Positions 53,188 to 61,357 of a DNA stretch of 64,000 nt are shown in pieces. Source of the DNA: Clostridiales bacterium (lineage in GTDB: Bacteria > Bacillota > Clostridia > Saccharofermentanales > Saccharofermentanaceae); contig JAFRST010000053.1 in the NCBI GenBank assembly GCA_017427465.1, positions 1-64,000 on the forward strand, written 5' to 3'. Made by a program: the position numbers and the translations under genes. The notes beneath the pieces were generated by a model. The model was not told where the DNA came from, ran no database searches, and saw nothing but the letters and a program-made list of their open reading frames with translations. Position 1 is the stretch's first letter. Every line of letters begins with the position of its first letter.

Positions 53188-53397
53188 ATGGAAAATGACT
53201 ACATCTCCCCTATCTACAAGATTATGTTTGCAGATTACCCCGATATTTTGACCGTAGCGCAGCTTCAGAAGATTCTCCATATCAGCAGACAGCTTTCCTA
53301 CGAGCTGATCAACAGCGGCCAAATACGGGCGTTTAAGGTGGGTAATTCTTTCAGAATACCCAAAGTCTCTGTAATTGACTTCGTAATGAAGTCTTAG
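53188..53397 (+). CDS. xis: Excisionase-family DNA-binding protein
   Basis: 69 residues with a winged helix-turn-helix: ILTVAQLQKILHISRQLSYELI followed by IRAFKVGNSFRIPKVSVIDFV. Typical of excisionases beside Tn916-type integrases. GGGAGGTAAG precedes the ATG at 53188. 133 bp upstream of the integrase, same strand. Confidence 0.82.
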   Translation: MENDYISPIYKIMFADYPDILTVAQLQKILHISRQLSYELINSGQIRAFKVGNSFRIPKVSVIDFVMKS

Positions 53398-53530
53398 CAG
53401 CGCTCTAGACCAGGCACTCATCTCTCAATATATTCGCACATTTGTAAAATCACATTTATTTCGTATCCTATTCGAGAGATGAGTTGTCCTGAATACAAAA
53501 CGGATTAACAAATTTAAGGAGGTGAAAAAG

Positions 53531-54799
53531 ATGGTATCAGGACATCTTACAACACAAAACGGTCTTTACTATATCATTCTCAGTTACTACGATTCTGATA
53601 AGAAAAGACACTACAAAAGATTTGCTACCGGACTTAAAGTCAATAAAGGCAATAAGCGAAAGGCTGAAGAAATGCTTCAGAAAAGGAGACTGGAATTCTT
53701 TGTTCCACAAAATGTAAATGGTCTCAAATCTGATATGCCTTTTGTTGAATACCTGTATGCTTGGTTACAAGTCGTGAAAATCAGAGTGAAGCCGACCACA
53801 TATAATTCTTATGTATGTATTGTAGAGCGTAAACTCACGCCCTACTTCATGGACAAGAATTATACCTTAGAAGGACTAAAGCCTTCTCACATACAAGCTT
53901 TCTATGTTCACGAACTTGAGACAGTATCACCTAACACCGTGATACACGAGCATGCTGTGATTTATGAAGCCTTAAAATACGCTTATAAAATTGGATTAAT
54001 TCCGGTAAACATGGCAACAAAGGTTGATAGACCTAAAAAGGAGAATTTCGAACCACAATTCCTTGGAGCTGATGAGTTAGAGGTCATGTTTAAGGCCCTC
54101 AGAGGCACCCCTTTCGAGCTTCCTGTTCTCGTAGCAGCATTTTACGGGTTACGACGAGGAGAGGTCTTAGGGCTCAAATGGGACGCCATAGACTTTGACG
54201 CATGTACATTAACCATCAAGCGTACTATCGTTTCTACTATGATCGATGGCAAGAGAGAAATCATGAAGCAGGATTCTACAAAAACCAAGGCCAGCTACAG
54301 AACCCTACCTCTCGTTGGCAGATTCAAGCAATACTTCTTAGAAGTTAAACAGTCTCAAGAACAGAATAAGAGGTTGTGTGGCAGCTGTTATAACTATGAA
54401 TACGATGGTTATATCTTTGTAGACCCTGTCGGTAACATCCTCAAGCCCAATTACTTGAGCGCACAGTTCCCCAGATATCTCGAGAGGCACGGTCTTCGTA
54501 GAATAAGGTTCCACGATCTACGCCATAGTTGCGCAAGCTTGCTTCTGGCAAACGGTGTACCACTGAAGAGTATCCAAGAATGGTTAGGTCATAGCGACTT
54601 CTCAACTACTGCTAATGTCTACAGTCACCTGGACTATTCTGCAAAGGTTGCGTCGTCGATCGCGCTTGAAAATGGCCTTGCTCTCCCCAACCGGAGCTTC
54701 AGCACAAGCTGGGTAGGTTCGAAAATGGAGGAAAACAACGAAAAATGTGTCCCCAAAACAGAGAAATGTGTCCCCAAGATTTCAGAGCTTATAGGATGA
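53531..54799 (+). CDS. int: Tyrosine recombinase (integrase), Tn916 type
   Basis: 422 residues: N-terminal arm-binding domain, core-binding SAM-like domain (about 70-165) and catalytic domain with R208 (YGLRRGE), H328 and R331 (HDLRH), H354 (LGH) and nucleophile Y364 (NVYSHL). AAGGAGG fits the ATG at 53531 better than the GTG at 53522. The C-terminus contains two CVPK repeats that are the translation of two GGGGACACATT-type sites. Confidence 0.93.
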   Translation: MVSGHLTTQNGLYYIILSYYDSDKKRHYKRFATGLKVNKGNKRKAEEMLQKRRLEFFVPQNVNGLKSDMPFVEYLYAWLQVVKIRVKPTTYNSYVCIVERKLTPYFMDKNYTLEGLKPSHIQAFYVHELETVSPNTVIHEHAVIYEALKYAYKIGLIPVNMATKVDRPKKENFEPQFLGADELEVMFKALRGTPFELPVLVAAFYGLRRGEVLGLKWDAIDFDACTLTIKRTIVSTMIDGKREIMKQDSTKTKASYRTLPLVGRFKQYFLEVKQSQEQNKRLCGSCYNYEYDGYIFVDPVGNILKPNYLSAQFPRYLERHGLRRIRFHDLRHSCASLLLANGVPLKSIQEWLGHSDFSTTANVYSHLDYSAKVASSIALENGLALPNRSFSTSWVGSKMEENNEKCVPKTEKCVPKISELIG

Positions 54800-54820
54800 C
54801 GCCTTTTATCTGCAAAATGA

Positions 54821-54852
54821 AAGGCCCGCAAACGCAGTGTTTACGGGCCTTC
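54821..54852 (-). terminator. Terminator of the element tRNA-Ser
   Basis: Stem AAGGCCCG..AAAC / GTTT..CGGGCCTT immediately after the tRNA CCA end on the minus strand, followed by TCATTTT. Confidence 0.7.
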
Positions 54853-54941
54853 TGGCGGAGCGGGTGGGATTCGAACCCACGTGGCTGTTACACCAAACGG
54901 TTTTCAAGACCGCCTCGTTATGACCGCTTCGATACCGCTCC
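54853..54941 (-). tRNA. Intact tRNA-Ser (anticodon UGA) carried by the element
   Basis: 89 nt with encoded CCA. Acceptor GGAGCGG/CCGCTCC, anticodon loop CTTGAAA (TGA), long variable arm, T arm GTGGG-TTCGAAT-CCCAC. The 5' half is almost identical to the split host copy; the variable arm differs. No clear promoter of its own, but it lies 150 bp downstream of the host tRNA promoter in the same direction. Confidence 0.95.
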
Positions 54942-55091
54942 AAGCTTTTGCTATTCAATTGTCAATCGCACCAGAACAAAGGTTCTGGGGACACATTGGG
55001 GACACATTACCAGTTTCCAAGCAGTGATGAAGTCCGCCAATGCCCTACTTTATTGGGTTTGTATCGAAATACTTAACGAAGGTCAACTAGA

Positions 55092-55131
55092 TTTCAAGAC
55101 CGCCTCGTTATGACCGCTTCGATACAGCTCC
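55092..55131 (-). pseudogene. 5' half of the host tRNA-Ser(UGA), right element junction
   Basis: From GGAGCTG (55131-55125) through the D arm and anticodon stem to CTTGAAA, where the element begins. Complementary in acceptor sequence to the 3' half at 49883. Confidence 0.85.
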
Positions 55132-55148
55132 ACTTTTAAAGGCACTTA

Positions 55149-55177
55149 AGTATACATAAATCAGAGGCGGTTTGCAA
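55149..55177 (-). promoter_or_regulatory. Promoter of the host tRNA-Ser gene
   Basis: Minus strand TTGCAA (55177-55172), 17 bp, TATACT (55154-55149), 18 bp before the 5' half. It now reads into the element and could drive the intact element tRNA. Confidence 0.75.
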
Positions 55178-55195
55178 GCACCCCCGCAATACCGC
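55163..55195 (-). terminator. Probable parB terminator
   Basis: Minus-strand GAGGCGG / CCGCCTC stem followed by TGATTTAT; it overlaps the tRNA promoter -35. Confidence 0.55.
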
Positions 55196-55231
55196 CTCAA
55201 TAAATACATTTTATACCTTCAAAGTTCAGGA

Positions 55232-56434
55232 TTACTGGCCGCCAAGAAGTTCAGTGAGTCTGTCTAAGTCTTCGTAGTCCTTATAGTCGATCACGATGCG
55301 TCCGCGGCCGCTCGTGTTATCCAGCACCTTGATCTTTGTCTTGGCACCAAGGGCCTTCTTGAACTTTGTTTCTACTTCTTTGAGGCTCAGAGCAAATCTG
55401 ATATCAGGTGCTTCAATGACCTTCTTCTTGTCGGGAGCGTTCTGGGCATCAAGGAATTTCTTAACGAATACCTCAGCCTGTCTTACGTTCAGATCACGTG
55501 TCATGATGTAATCTGCGACTTTGCGCTGGTCTTCCTTATCCTTAACTGCAAGAATGACCTTCGCATGACCCTCAGAGAGATCTCCTCTGCTGACGAATTC
55601 CTGAAGCGATTCATCAAGCTCAAGGATACGGAGAGTATTAGCAATACTGGATCTGCCCTTTCCAAGCTTCTTTGCAAGCTGGTCCTGCGTAAGCTTGTGT
55701 GTCTTAAGAAGATTCTGAATGGCCATTGCTTCTTCTATAGGATTTAAGTCTTCTCTCTGGATGTTCTCGATAAGAGCCTGCTCCATTGTCTGTCTGTCCG
55801 TAAGATCTCTTACGATTGCAGGCATAACTGAAAGGCCGGCAATACGTGCAGCTCTCCAGCGGCGCTCACCGGCTACGATCCTGTAACCGTCACCCTTTTT
55901 CTGTACGATGATGGGTTGGATGATGCCATTTTCTTCGATTGATGAAGCGAGCGAGTTGAGTTTCTCATCATCGAAATTCTTTCTGGGCTGTCCGTCGTTA
56001 GGGGAGATGTCGTTGATCTTGAGCTCAACAACAGAATCTCTCTTGTTCTCAGGGATACCGTCAGATGATAAGAGCGCGCCAAGGCCTCTGCCCATTGCTG
56101 ACTTGCTCTCAGATACTGTCTTAACCGCAGTCTTCTTCGCAGGAGCTGCCTTAACAGGTGTTCCTAATGCAGCCTTCTTCATAGGAGCTTTCTTAGCTAC
56201 AGGCTTTGCAGAAACCTTTGCTGCAGCCTTTGGAGCGGCTTTCTTTGCAGCTACTTTTTTAGCAGGTGCAGTTTTCTTGGCAGCAGTCTTGACAGCTGTC
56301 TTCTTTGCCGGTGCTTTCTTTGCCGCAGGCTTAGCTGCAGTCTTTTTAGCAGGAGTCTTCTTCGCAGTTGTTTTCACAGTTGCCTTCTTAGCTACAGTTG
56401 ATTTTGTAGTCTTTTTCTTTGCTGTATTCGCCAT
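55232..56434 (-). CDS. parB: Chromosome partitioning protein ParB with histone H1-like tail
   Basis: 400 residues. The canonical ParB starts at M114 (MGRGLGALLS), followed by the CTP-binding GERRWR (about 189-194), the parS-reading helix-turn-helix (LTQDQLAKKLGKGRSSIANTL) and the dimerisation domain. Before it lies a 113-residue Lys/Ala/Thr/Pro-rich segment (PAKKTA, AAKK repeats) like histone H1 tails. The single ribosome site AAAGGAGAA is at the long start, and no site is seen at M114, so the extension is translated. Starts 13 bp after parA; binds the parS sites nearby. Confidence 0.95.
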   Translation of the reverse strand: MANTAKKKTTKSTVAKKATVKTTAKKTPAKKTAAKPAAKKAPAKKTAVKTAAKKTAPAKKVAAKKAAPKAAAKVSAKPVAKKAPMKKAALGTPVKAAPAKKTAVKTVSESKSAMGRGLGALLSSDGIPENKRDSVVELKINDISPNDGQPRKNFDDEKLNSLASSIEENGIIQPIIVQKKGDGYRIVAGERRWRAARIAGLSVMPAIVRDLTDRQTMEQALIENIQREDLNPIEEAMAIQNLLKTHKLTQDQLAKKLGKGRSSIANTLRILELDESLQEFVSRGDLSEGHAKVILAVKDKEDQRKVADYIMTRDLNVRQAEVFVKKFLDAQNAPDKKKVIEAPDIRFALSLKEVETKFKKALGAKTKIKVLDNTSGRGRIVIDYKDYEDLDRLTELLGGQ

Positions 56435-56447
56435 TGTAGTTCTCCTT

Positions 56448-57209
56448 TTATACTCTCTTAATAACTTCCTTTACCAAGGCCTCATATGCCTTGGAACCCT
56501 TGGAGTTCTTATCGTAATCACAGATAGCAAGGCCATGGCTCGGAGCTTCTGCAAGTCTTACGTTTCTCGGGATAACAGTCTTGAAGACCTTGGATCCGAA
56601 GTACTTGTCTGTCTCTTCCTTAACCTGTCTGGAGAGCTGAGTTCTCATGTTGAACATAGTAAGAACAACACCCAGAATCTCGAGATCGGGATTGAGTTTC
56701 TTCTTTACGATGTTGATAGTATCCATAAGCTGGGACAATCCTTCCAAAGCATAGTACTCACCCTGGATCGGAATGACCAGACGGTCAGCTGCAGTAAGGG
56801 CGTTAATAGTAAGCAAACCCAATGACGGCGGGCTGTCCAGGACTATGAAGTCATAAGAATCCAATACCGGTTTAAGCGCATTTTTTAGTATCTGTTCCCT
56901 GGAAATTACTGTTACGAGCTCGACCTCTGCACCGGCAAGATTGATATTGGTAGGGCAGATGTCAACATTCTCTGCATTGGTCTCATAGATGACATCAGAG
57001 ATAGGTGCCTCGTTGATAAGAACGTCGTAAACTGTCTGTTCGAGTTCGCGCTTATCAATTCCAAGTCCGCTTGTAGCGTTTGCCTGGGGATCCATATCTA
57101 TGAGAAGGACTTTCTTCTTTTTCTTGCCAAGGAAAGCGGCAAGATTGACAGCGGTTGTAGTCTTTCCTACGCCGCCTTTCTGATTAACAAGAGCAATTAC
57201 TGTCGCCAT
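56448..57209 (-). CDS. parA: Chromosome partitioning ATPase ParA (Soj)
   Basis: 253 residues. Deviant Walker A KGGVGKTT (11-18), LLIDMDPQANATSG, and IVLDSPPSLG. Dimerises with ATP on DNA and is released by ParB, moving origins apart. First gene of parAB; three parS sites lie 96-218 bp upstream. Confidence 0.96.
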   Translation of the reverse strand: MATVIALVNQKGGVGKTTTAVNLAAFLGKKKKKVLLIDMDPQANATSGLGIDKRELEQTVYDVLINEAPISDVIYETNAENVDICPTNINLAGAEVELVTVISREQILKNALKPVLDSYDFIVLDSPPSLGLLTINALTAADRLVIPIQGEYYALEGLSQLMDTINIVKKKLNPDLEILGVVLTMFNMRTQLSRQVKEETDKYFGSKVFKTVIPRNVRLAEAPSHGLAICDYDKNSKGSKAYEALVKEVIKRV

Positions 57210-57304
57210 ATTCTACTCCTTTTAATATAAATTCATTATCCATATGCTAATTCTATCACTGCATTATTAAATAATATATGTCATCTTTACTACAAATGTT
57301 CCGA

Positions 57305-57320
57305 TGTTCCACGTAGAACA
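57305..57320. promoter_or_regulatory. parS site 1 of the origin cluster
   Basis: TGTTCCACGTAGAACA, 15 of 16 matches to parS. Confidence 0.88.
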
Positions 57321-57362
57321 TTTCCCTTTTGACATTTTGTCCGCTAGTCGGGTTTGGCAGAG

Positions 57363-57378
57363 TGTTCCACGTGGAACA
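57363..57378. promoter_or_regulatory. parS site 2 of the origin cluster
   Basis: TGTTCCACGTGGAACA, a perfect parS, 58 bp from site 1. Confidence 0.95.
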
Positions 57379-57411
57379 CTCAAAACCACGAGTCCGTTCC
57401 TCCCCGTCAAA

Positions 57412-57427
57412 TGTTCCACGTGGAACA
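57412..57427. promoter_or_regulatory. parS site 3 of the origin cluster
   Basis: TGTTCCACGTGGAACA, a perfect parS, 49 bp from site 2. Confidence 0.95.
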
Positions 57428-57433
57428 TTTACG

Positions 57434-57470
57434 AAGAACGGGTGCCGGCATCTGCCGAACACCCGTTCTT
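57434..57470. terminator. Hairpin after gyrB
   Basis: 11-bp stem AAGAACGGGTG / CACCCGTTCTT with an inner CGGCA/TGCCG stem; 27 bp past the gyrB stop. The T-run is short, so termination is probable but not certain. Confidence 0.6.
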
Positions 57471-57497
57471 AAAGGATTTATGACCTGTAAAGTTTTA

Positions 57498-59645
57498 TCA
57501 GTTATCAATGTTCGCAAGTTTTGCGTTCTCCTGAATGAACTCCTTACGGGGCTCAACCTGGTCACCCATGAGAAGGTTGAATGTCTCGTCTGCTTCCTGT
57601 GCATCCTTAAGTGTTACTCTTAAAAGCTTACGGGTCACAGGATTCATTGTCGTATCCCAGAGCTGCTCAGAGCTCATCTCTCCGAGACCTTTGAATCGCT
57701 GGATGAGAGGATTATCCCACTTATGAGCAGCCTTGATCTCTTCGATTTCCTTATCATCATAAGCATAATATGCTTCATCACCCTTGTAAACCTTGTAGAG
57801 CGGCGGGCAGGCAATATATACATATCCGCCTTCTACGAGGGGCTTTAAGTATCTGAAGAAGAATGTGAGAAGGAGCGTTCTGATGTGTGAACCGTCGACA
57901 TCGGCATCCGCCATGATGATTACCTTATGGTATCTGAGCTTAGTCTCGTCAAATTCGTCACCGATACCTGCGCCCAAAGCCATAACGACCGGCTGAAGCT
58001 TCTCGTTGGAATATACTTTATCGATCCTTGCCTTCTCAACGTTGAGCATCTTACCCCAGAGAGGGAGGATAGCCTGATACTTACGCTCTCTGCCCTGCTT
58101 TGCGGATCCGCCTGCGGAGTCACCCTCTACGATAAAGATCTCGCAGAACTCAGCCTCATCGCTCTGGCAGTCAGCGAGCTTACCGGGCAATGCGTTATTC
58201 TCAAATACTGTCTTTCTTCTGGTGAGTTCTCTTGCTCTCTTGGCAGCGTCTCTTGCTCTGGAAGCTGAGAGGCACTTATCCATGATGAGCTTAGCAATAT
58301 CAGGGTGCTCTTCGAGATAGATCTCGAGTTTCTCTGTAACAACACTCTCTACCATCGGTCTGATCTCAGCGTTACCGAGCTTACTCTTTGTCTGTCCTTC
58401 AAACTGAGGATCAGGAAGCTTAACTGAGATTATCGCAGCAAGACCTTCTCTTGTATCCTCACCCTGGAGCTTAACGTCACCATCTTTAATGAACTTATAC
58501 TTCTTTGCATAGTCATTGATAGCTCTTGTCATAGCTGCACGGAAGCCTACAAGATGCGTACCGCCTTCAGGTGTAGCGATGTTATTAGCGTATGTATAGA
58601 CTGTCTCCTGGTATGAATCATTGTACTGGAGAGCGATCTCTACGAAGCTGTCTCCCTGCTTTGTAGCGAAGTAAATAGGTGGGTTATTGATAGGCTCCTT
58701 ATGTCTGTTGAGATACTCAACAAAGGAGATAATACCGCCGTCATAATGGAGGTGCTTCTTAATAGGTTCAGCGCCTCTGTTATCAGTAAGATCAATGGTT
58801 ACTTCCTTGTTAAGGAAAGCCATCTCACGGTAACGTGTGATCATTGAATCGAAGTCAAATACGATATCCGGGAAGATAGTTTTATCAGGAATAAAGTTAG
58901 TCTTCGTACCTGTATCTTCCTTATCGCAAGTGCCTACAACATGAAGCGGAACGGTCGTTTTACCCTTCTCGAATTCGATCTCATAGATGTTGCCTTCACG
59001 GCGTACCTGGACCTTCATATGGTCAGCCAGAGCGTTAACTACAGACGCGCCTACACCGTGCAAACCACCTGAAATACTGTATGCTCCGCCGCCGAATTTA
59101 CCGCCTGCGTGAAGCACTGTATGAACGACTTCTACAGTAGGAATTCCGAGCTTAGGATGATTACCTACAGGGATACCAGAACCGTTATCTGTAACAGTAA
59201 CTGAACCGTCTTTCTCAAGTACAACATCAATCGTATCGCAGCGTCCTGCAAGAGCTTCATCGACTGAATTTGCGACGATCTCATAGATCAAATGATGCAG
59301 ACCTCTGAGTGTTGTATCACCAATATACATACCCGGACGCTTTCTGACAGCTTCCAGACCTTCAAGGACCTGAATATCCTCTTCGCTGTATTCGCTGCTG
59401 TTGGAAGTATCGAAATTATCCTGATTCTCACCAACTGCTGCTACAACTGCATCAATGGATCCCTCTTCCTTGAAATCCTCTGTCAGAGCTCTCGGATTCT
59501 CTGCAAGATTCTTGAGCTCGTCATCATCGCCATCTTCGACCGGCTGGAAGTAGAGGTCTACAGCGCCGGAAGGACGTGCCTGAGCCTGCTCGGAAGAGGC
59601 ATTTTCCTCCTCAAAGTTGAAATTCTTCTCGTCATTTTCCTTCAT
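57498..59645 (-). CDS. gyrB: DNA gyrase subunit B with acidic N-terminal extension
   Basis: 715 residues. ATPase subunit of gyrase: GHKL domain (QVLEGLEAVRKRPGMYIG, GRCDTIDVV, GGLHGVGASVVNALA), TOPRIM domain (EGDSAGGSAKQGR, DADVDGSHIRTLLLTFFFR) and C-terminal GyrA-contact region. About 80 acidic residues precede the usual start of the protein. The ATG at 59645 has GGAG 11 bases upstream. gyrA does not follow. Confidence 0.96.
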   Translation of the reverse strand: MKENDEKNFNFEEENASSEQAQARPSGAVDLYFQPVEDGDDDELKNLAENPRALTEDFKEEGSIDAVVAAVGENQDNFDTSNSSEYSEEDIQVLEGLEAVRKRPGMYIGDTTLRGLHHLIYEIVANSVDEALAGRCDTIDVVLEKDGSVTVTDNGSGIPVGNHPKLGIPTVEVVHTVLHAGGKFGGGAYSISGGLHGVGASVVNALADHMKVQVRREGNIYEIEFEKGKTTVPLHVVGTCDKEDTGTKTNFIPDKTIFPDIVFDFDSMITRYREMAFLNKEVTIDLTDNRGAEPIKKHLHYDGGIISFVEYLNRHKEPINNPPIYFATKQGDSFVEIALQYNDSYQETVYTYANNIATPEGGTHLVGFRAAMTRAINDYAKKYKFIKDGDVKLQGEDTREGLAAIISVKLPDPQFEGQTKSKLGNAEIRPMVESVVTEKLEIYLEEHPDIAKLIMDKCLSASRARDAAKRARELTRRKTVFENNALPGKLADCQSDEAEFCEIFIVEGDSAGGSAKQGRERKYQAILPLWGKMLNVEKARIDKVYSNEKLQPVVMALGAGIGDEFDETKLRYHKVIIMADADVDGSHIRTLLLTFFFRYLKPLVEGGYVYIACPPLYKVYKGDEAYYAYDDKEIEEIKAAHKWDNPLIQRFKGLGEMSSEQLWDTTMNPVTRKLLRVTLKDAQEADETFNLLMGDQVEPRKEFIQENAKLANIDN

Positions 59646-59729
59646 AAATGTCAAAACTCCTATTCTTAACGGCAATCCCCGTCAAAGCCCCGAGAATGCT
59701 GTATTTGTAACTGTGTTAATTGACTGTTT

Positions 59730-59981
59730 TCAGTAGTTTTCAGAAGATGTCAGTCTGTTTAATAGCAGACTTGAGGACAGTGAACAAACATATGTTTTAT
59801 TGTCAGTAATCACCAGTGATTTTGGTATGTCTTCGGTCACATACTGCAGTCTGCCCTGTTCATCTTCGCTGTTGATGAACTCTGAGACATCCTTCTGGGT
59901 AGGGAGGACGGTCTCAAGATCGACTACTGCGGTAACAGAAGACTTAAGCACTGAAAGATCATTGCCAATATGAATGAACAC
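59730..59981 (-). CDS. remB: RemB/YaaB-like small regulator (DUF370)
   Basis: 83 residues, MFIHIGNDLSVLKSSVTAVVDLE, matching the short RemB/YaaB proteins encoded between recF and gyrB in Bacillus. RemA/RemB regulate matrix genes there; in other Firmicutes the role is unknown. Position between recF and gyrB supports the call. Confidence 0.85.
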   Translation of the reverse strand: MFIHIGNDLSVLKSSVTAVVDLETVLPTQKDVSEFINSEDEQGRLQYVTEDIPKSLVITDNKTYVCSLSSSLLLNRLTSSENY

Positions 59982-60112
59982 TTAAAGCCTCCAAACAGTC
60001 CCGAAATCTACTCTAACTAAATAATTATAACATAAAGAGGAAATATAATATGCTTATTATAATAAAAGATTGTGGCAAAATTGCCCTGTTTTTAGCACAT
60101 TTTGACCCTAAA

Positions 60113-61357
60113 TCAGGCTTTTTTCTCGATATTGCCGCTGTTTACGAGATAAAACTCAGCCTTTTCGGAGCCGCCCATTACGTCTATCTCGTCACCGATC
60201 ATGTTCTTATCGGTACATGTGATGAATATCTGGGCATCCTTCATGGCTGATACGAGGCTCATTCTCCTGGTCTTATCAAGCTCTGAGAATACGTCATCCA
60301 GGATCAGGATCGGAGTAGAGGAGACGAACATCTTGATTATCTCCAGTTCGGAGAGCTTCAGAGCTAATGCAGCCGTTCTCTGCTGTCCCTGGGAAGAATA
60401 ATTCTTCATTACCAGTCCATCCAGCTTCATGATGAGATCATCCCTGTGGATTCCGGTAGATGAAATGTGCTTATCAATGTCGTAATTTCTGACTGATTTG
60501 AGCTTAGCGAGCACCAGATCAGACAGAATACCCTTTATACGCCCGTAATCGCCCTCTGAGAGGCCTTTATGCATGAACTCGTCATATTTACTGTTTTTAT
60601 CAAGGAACGTTTCTAAGGCCCCTACAACGCCAAATACGGTACTATACTCGATTTGGAGGTTTTCTTTACCTCCTGAGATGCTTCCGTGATGCTTTGAAGC
60701 GATGTCTGATATTAACTTTGCGAACTTATAGCGCTTTAAGATGATCTCTGCTGACAGTTCAGCCAATGAGAAATCCCAGAAATCGAGCTGCGGATCTATA
60801 TTTTCGGACTTATAGTTCGATTTTATGCTCTTAAGAAGTGCGTTTTTCTGTGCCAGAAGCCTGCTGTAATTGCTCAAAAGATTGAAGTAGGAGGGGGAGA
60901 TCTTGGATATCAGCGTATTTAAGAACTTTCTTCTGAAAGCAGGCGCATTTTTAACGATATTGAGGTCTTCGGGAGCGAAGATAACAATGTTACATACGCC
61001 GATATATTCCGATACTTTATCAACAGGAGCGTTGTCTCTTATAAGAATTCTTCCGGGCTTACCATATTTGCTTAAAGATGACTTCTCGAGGTAGTAGCAA
61101 GAAGATAATTGGACATTGCTGCCGTCATCATCTGTAAGATCCAAGCTGGCTTTATACTCGTTCTCGCCAAACTTGATAAGGTCTGCATCCTTACTTGTCC
61201 TGTGTGACGTAATGCTTGATGCTACATATATTCCTTCAACGAGATTAGTCTTTCCCTGAGCATTATCACCGTAAAAAATATTAACAGAAGGCCCGACGTC
61301 TAAATCGAGCCTTCCGTAATTTCTGAAGTTTTGTAAATGTATGCTTCTGATGAACAT
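60113..61357 (-). CDS. recF: DNA replication and repair protein RecF
   Basis: 414 residues, somewhat longer than usual (about 365). SMC-like ATPase loading RecA on gaps: Walker A GDNAQGKTN near residue 30, signature SSQGQQRTAALALKLSE, Walker B PILILDDVFSELD. Start codon overlaps the dnaN stop by one base (TAATG). The small S4-domain gene often found between dnaN and recF (yaaA/rlbA) is absent. Confidence 0.95.
   Translation of the reverse strand: MFIRSIHLQNFRNYGRLDLDVGPSVNIFYGDNAQGKTNLVEGIYVASSITSHRTSKDADLIKFGENEYKASLDLTDDDGSNVQLSSCYYLEKSSLSKYGKPGRILIRDNAPVDKVSEYIGVCNIVIFAPEDLNIVKNAPAFRRKFLNTLISKISPSYFNLLSNYSRLLAQKNALLKSIKSNYKSENIDPQLDFWDFSLAELSAEIILKRYKFAKLISDIASKHHGSISGGKENLQIEYSTVFGVVGALETFLDKNSKYDEFMHKGLSEGDYGRIKGILSDLVLAKLKSVRNYDIDKHISSTGIHRDDLIMKLDGLVMKNYSSQGQQRTAALALKLSELEIIKMFVSSTPILILDDVFSELDKTRRMSLVSAMKDAQIFITCTDKNMIGDEIDVMGGSEKAEFYLVNSGNIEKKA

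Larger units (their letters stand above)
54744..55008. repeat. Right-end GGGGACACATT arm-type repeats
   Basis: Four copies: AATGTGTCCCC at 54744-54754 and 54765-54775 (inverted orientation, inside int), GGGGACACATT at 54987-54997 and 54998-55008. Confidence 0.65.
49932..55098. mobile_element. 5.16-kb integrative element in tRNA-Ser(UGA)
   Basis: Bounded by the direct repeat TTTCAAG at 49932-49938 and 55092-55098, which is the anticodon loop of the split tRNA gene. Contents: a tyrosine recombinase, two excisionase-like proteins, ICE-type parA and parB remnants, a histone H1-like protein, three unknown small genes, an intact tRNA-Ser(UGA), and seven GGGGACACATT-type repeats near the ends. It lacks conjugation and replication genes, so it looks like a reduced derivative of an ICE. 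Confidence 0.85.

Noticed and set aside
57256..57462. 68-codon minus-strand frame across the parS cluster
   Set aside because: It is produced by the parS palindromes themselves (FHVEH/CSTWN-type words) and has no ribosome site.
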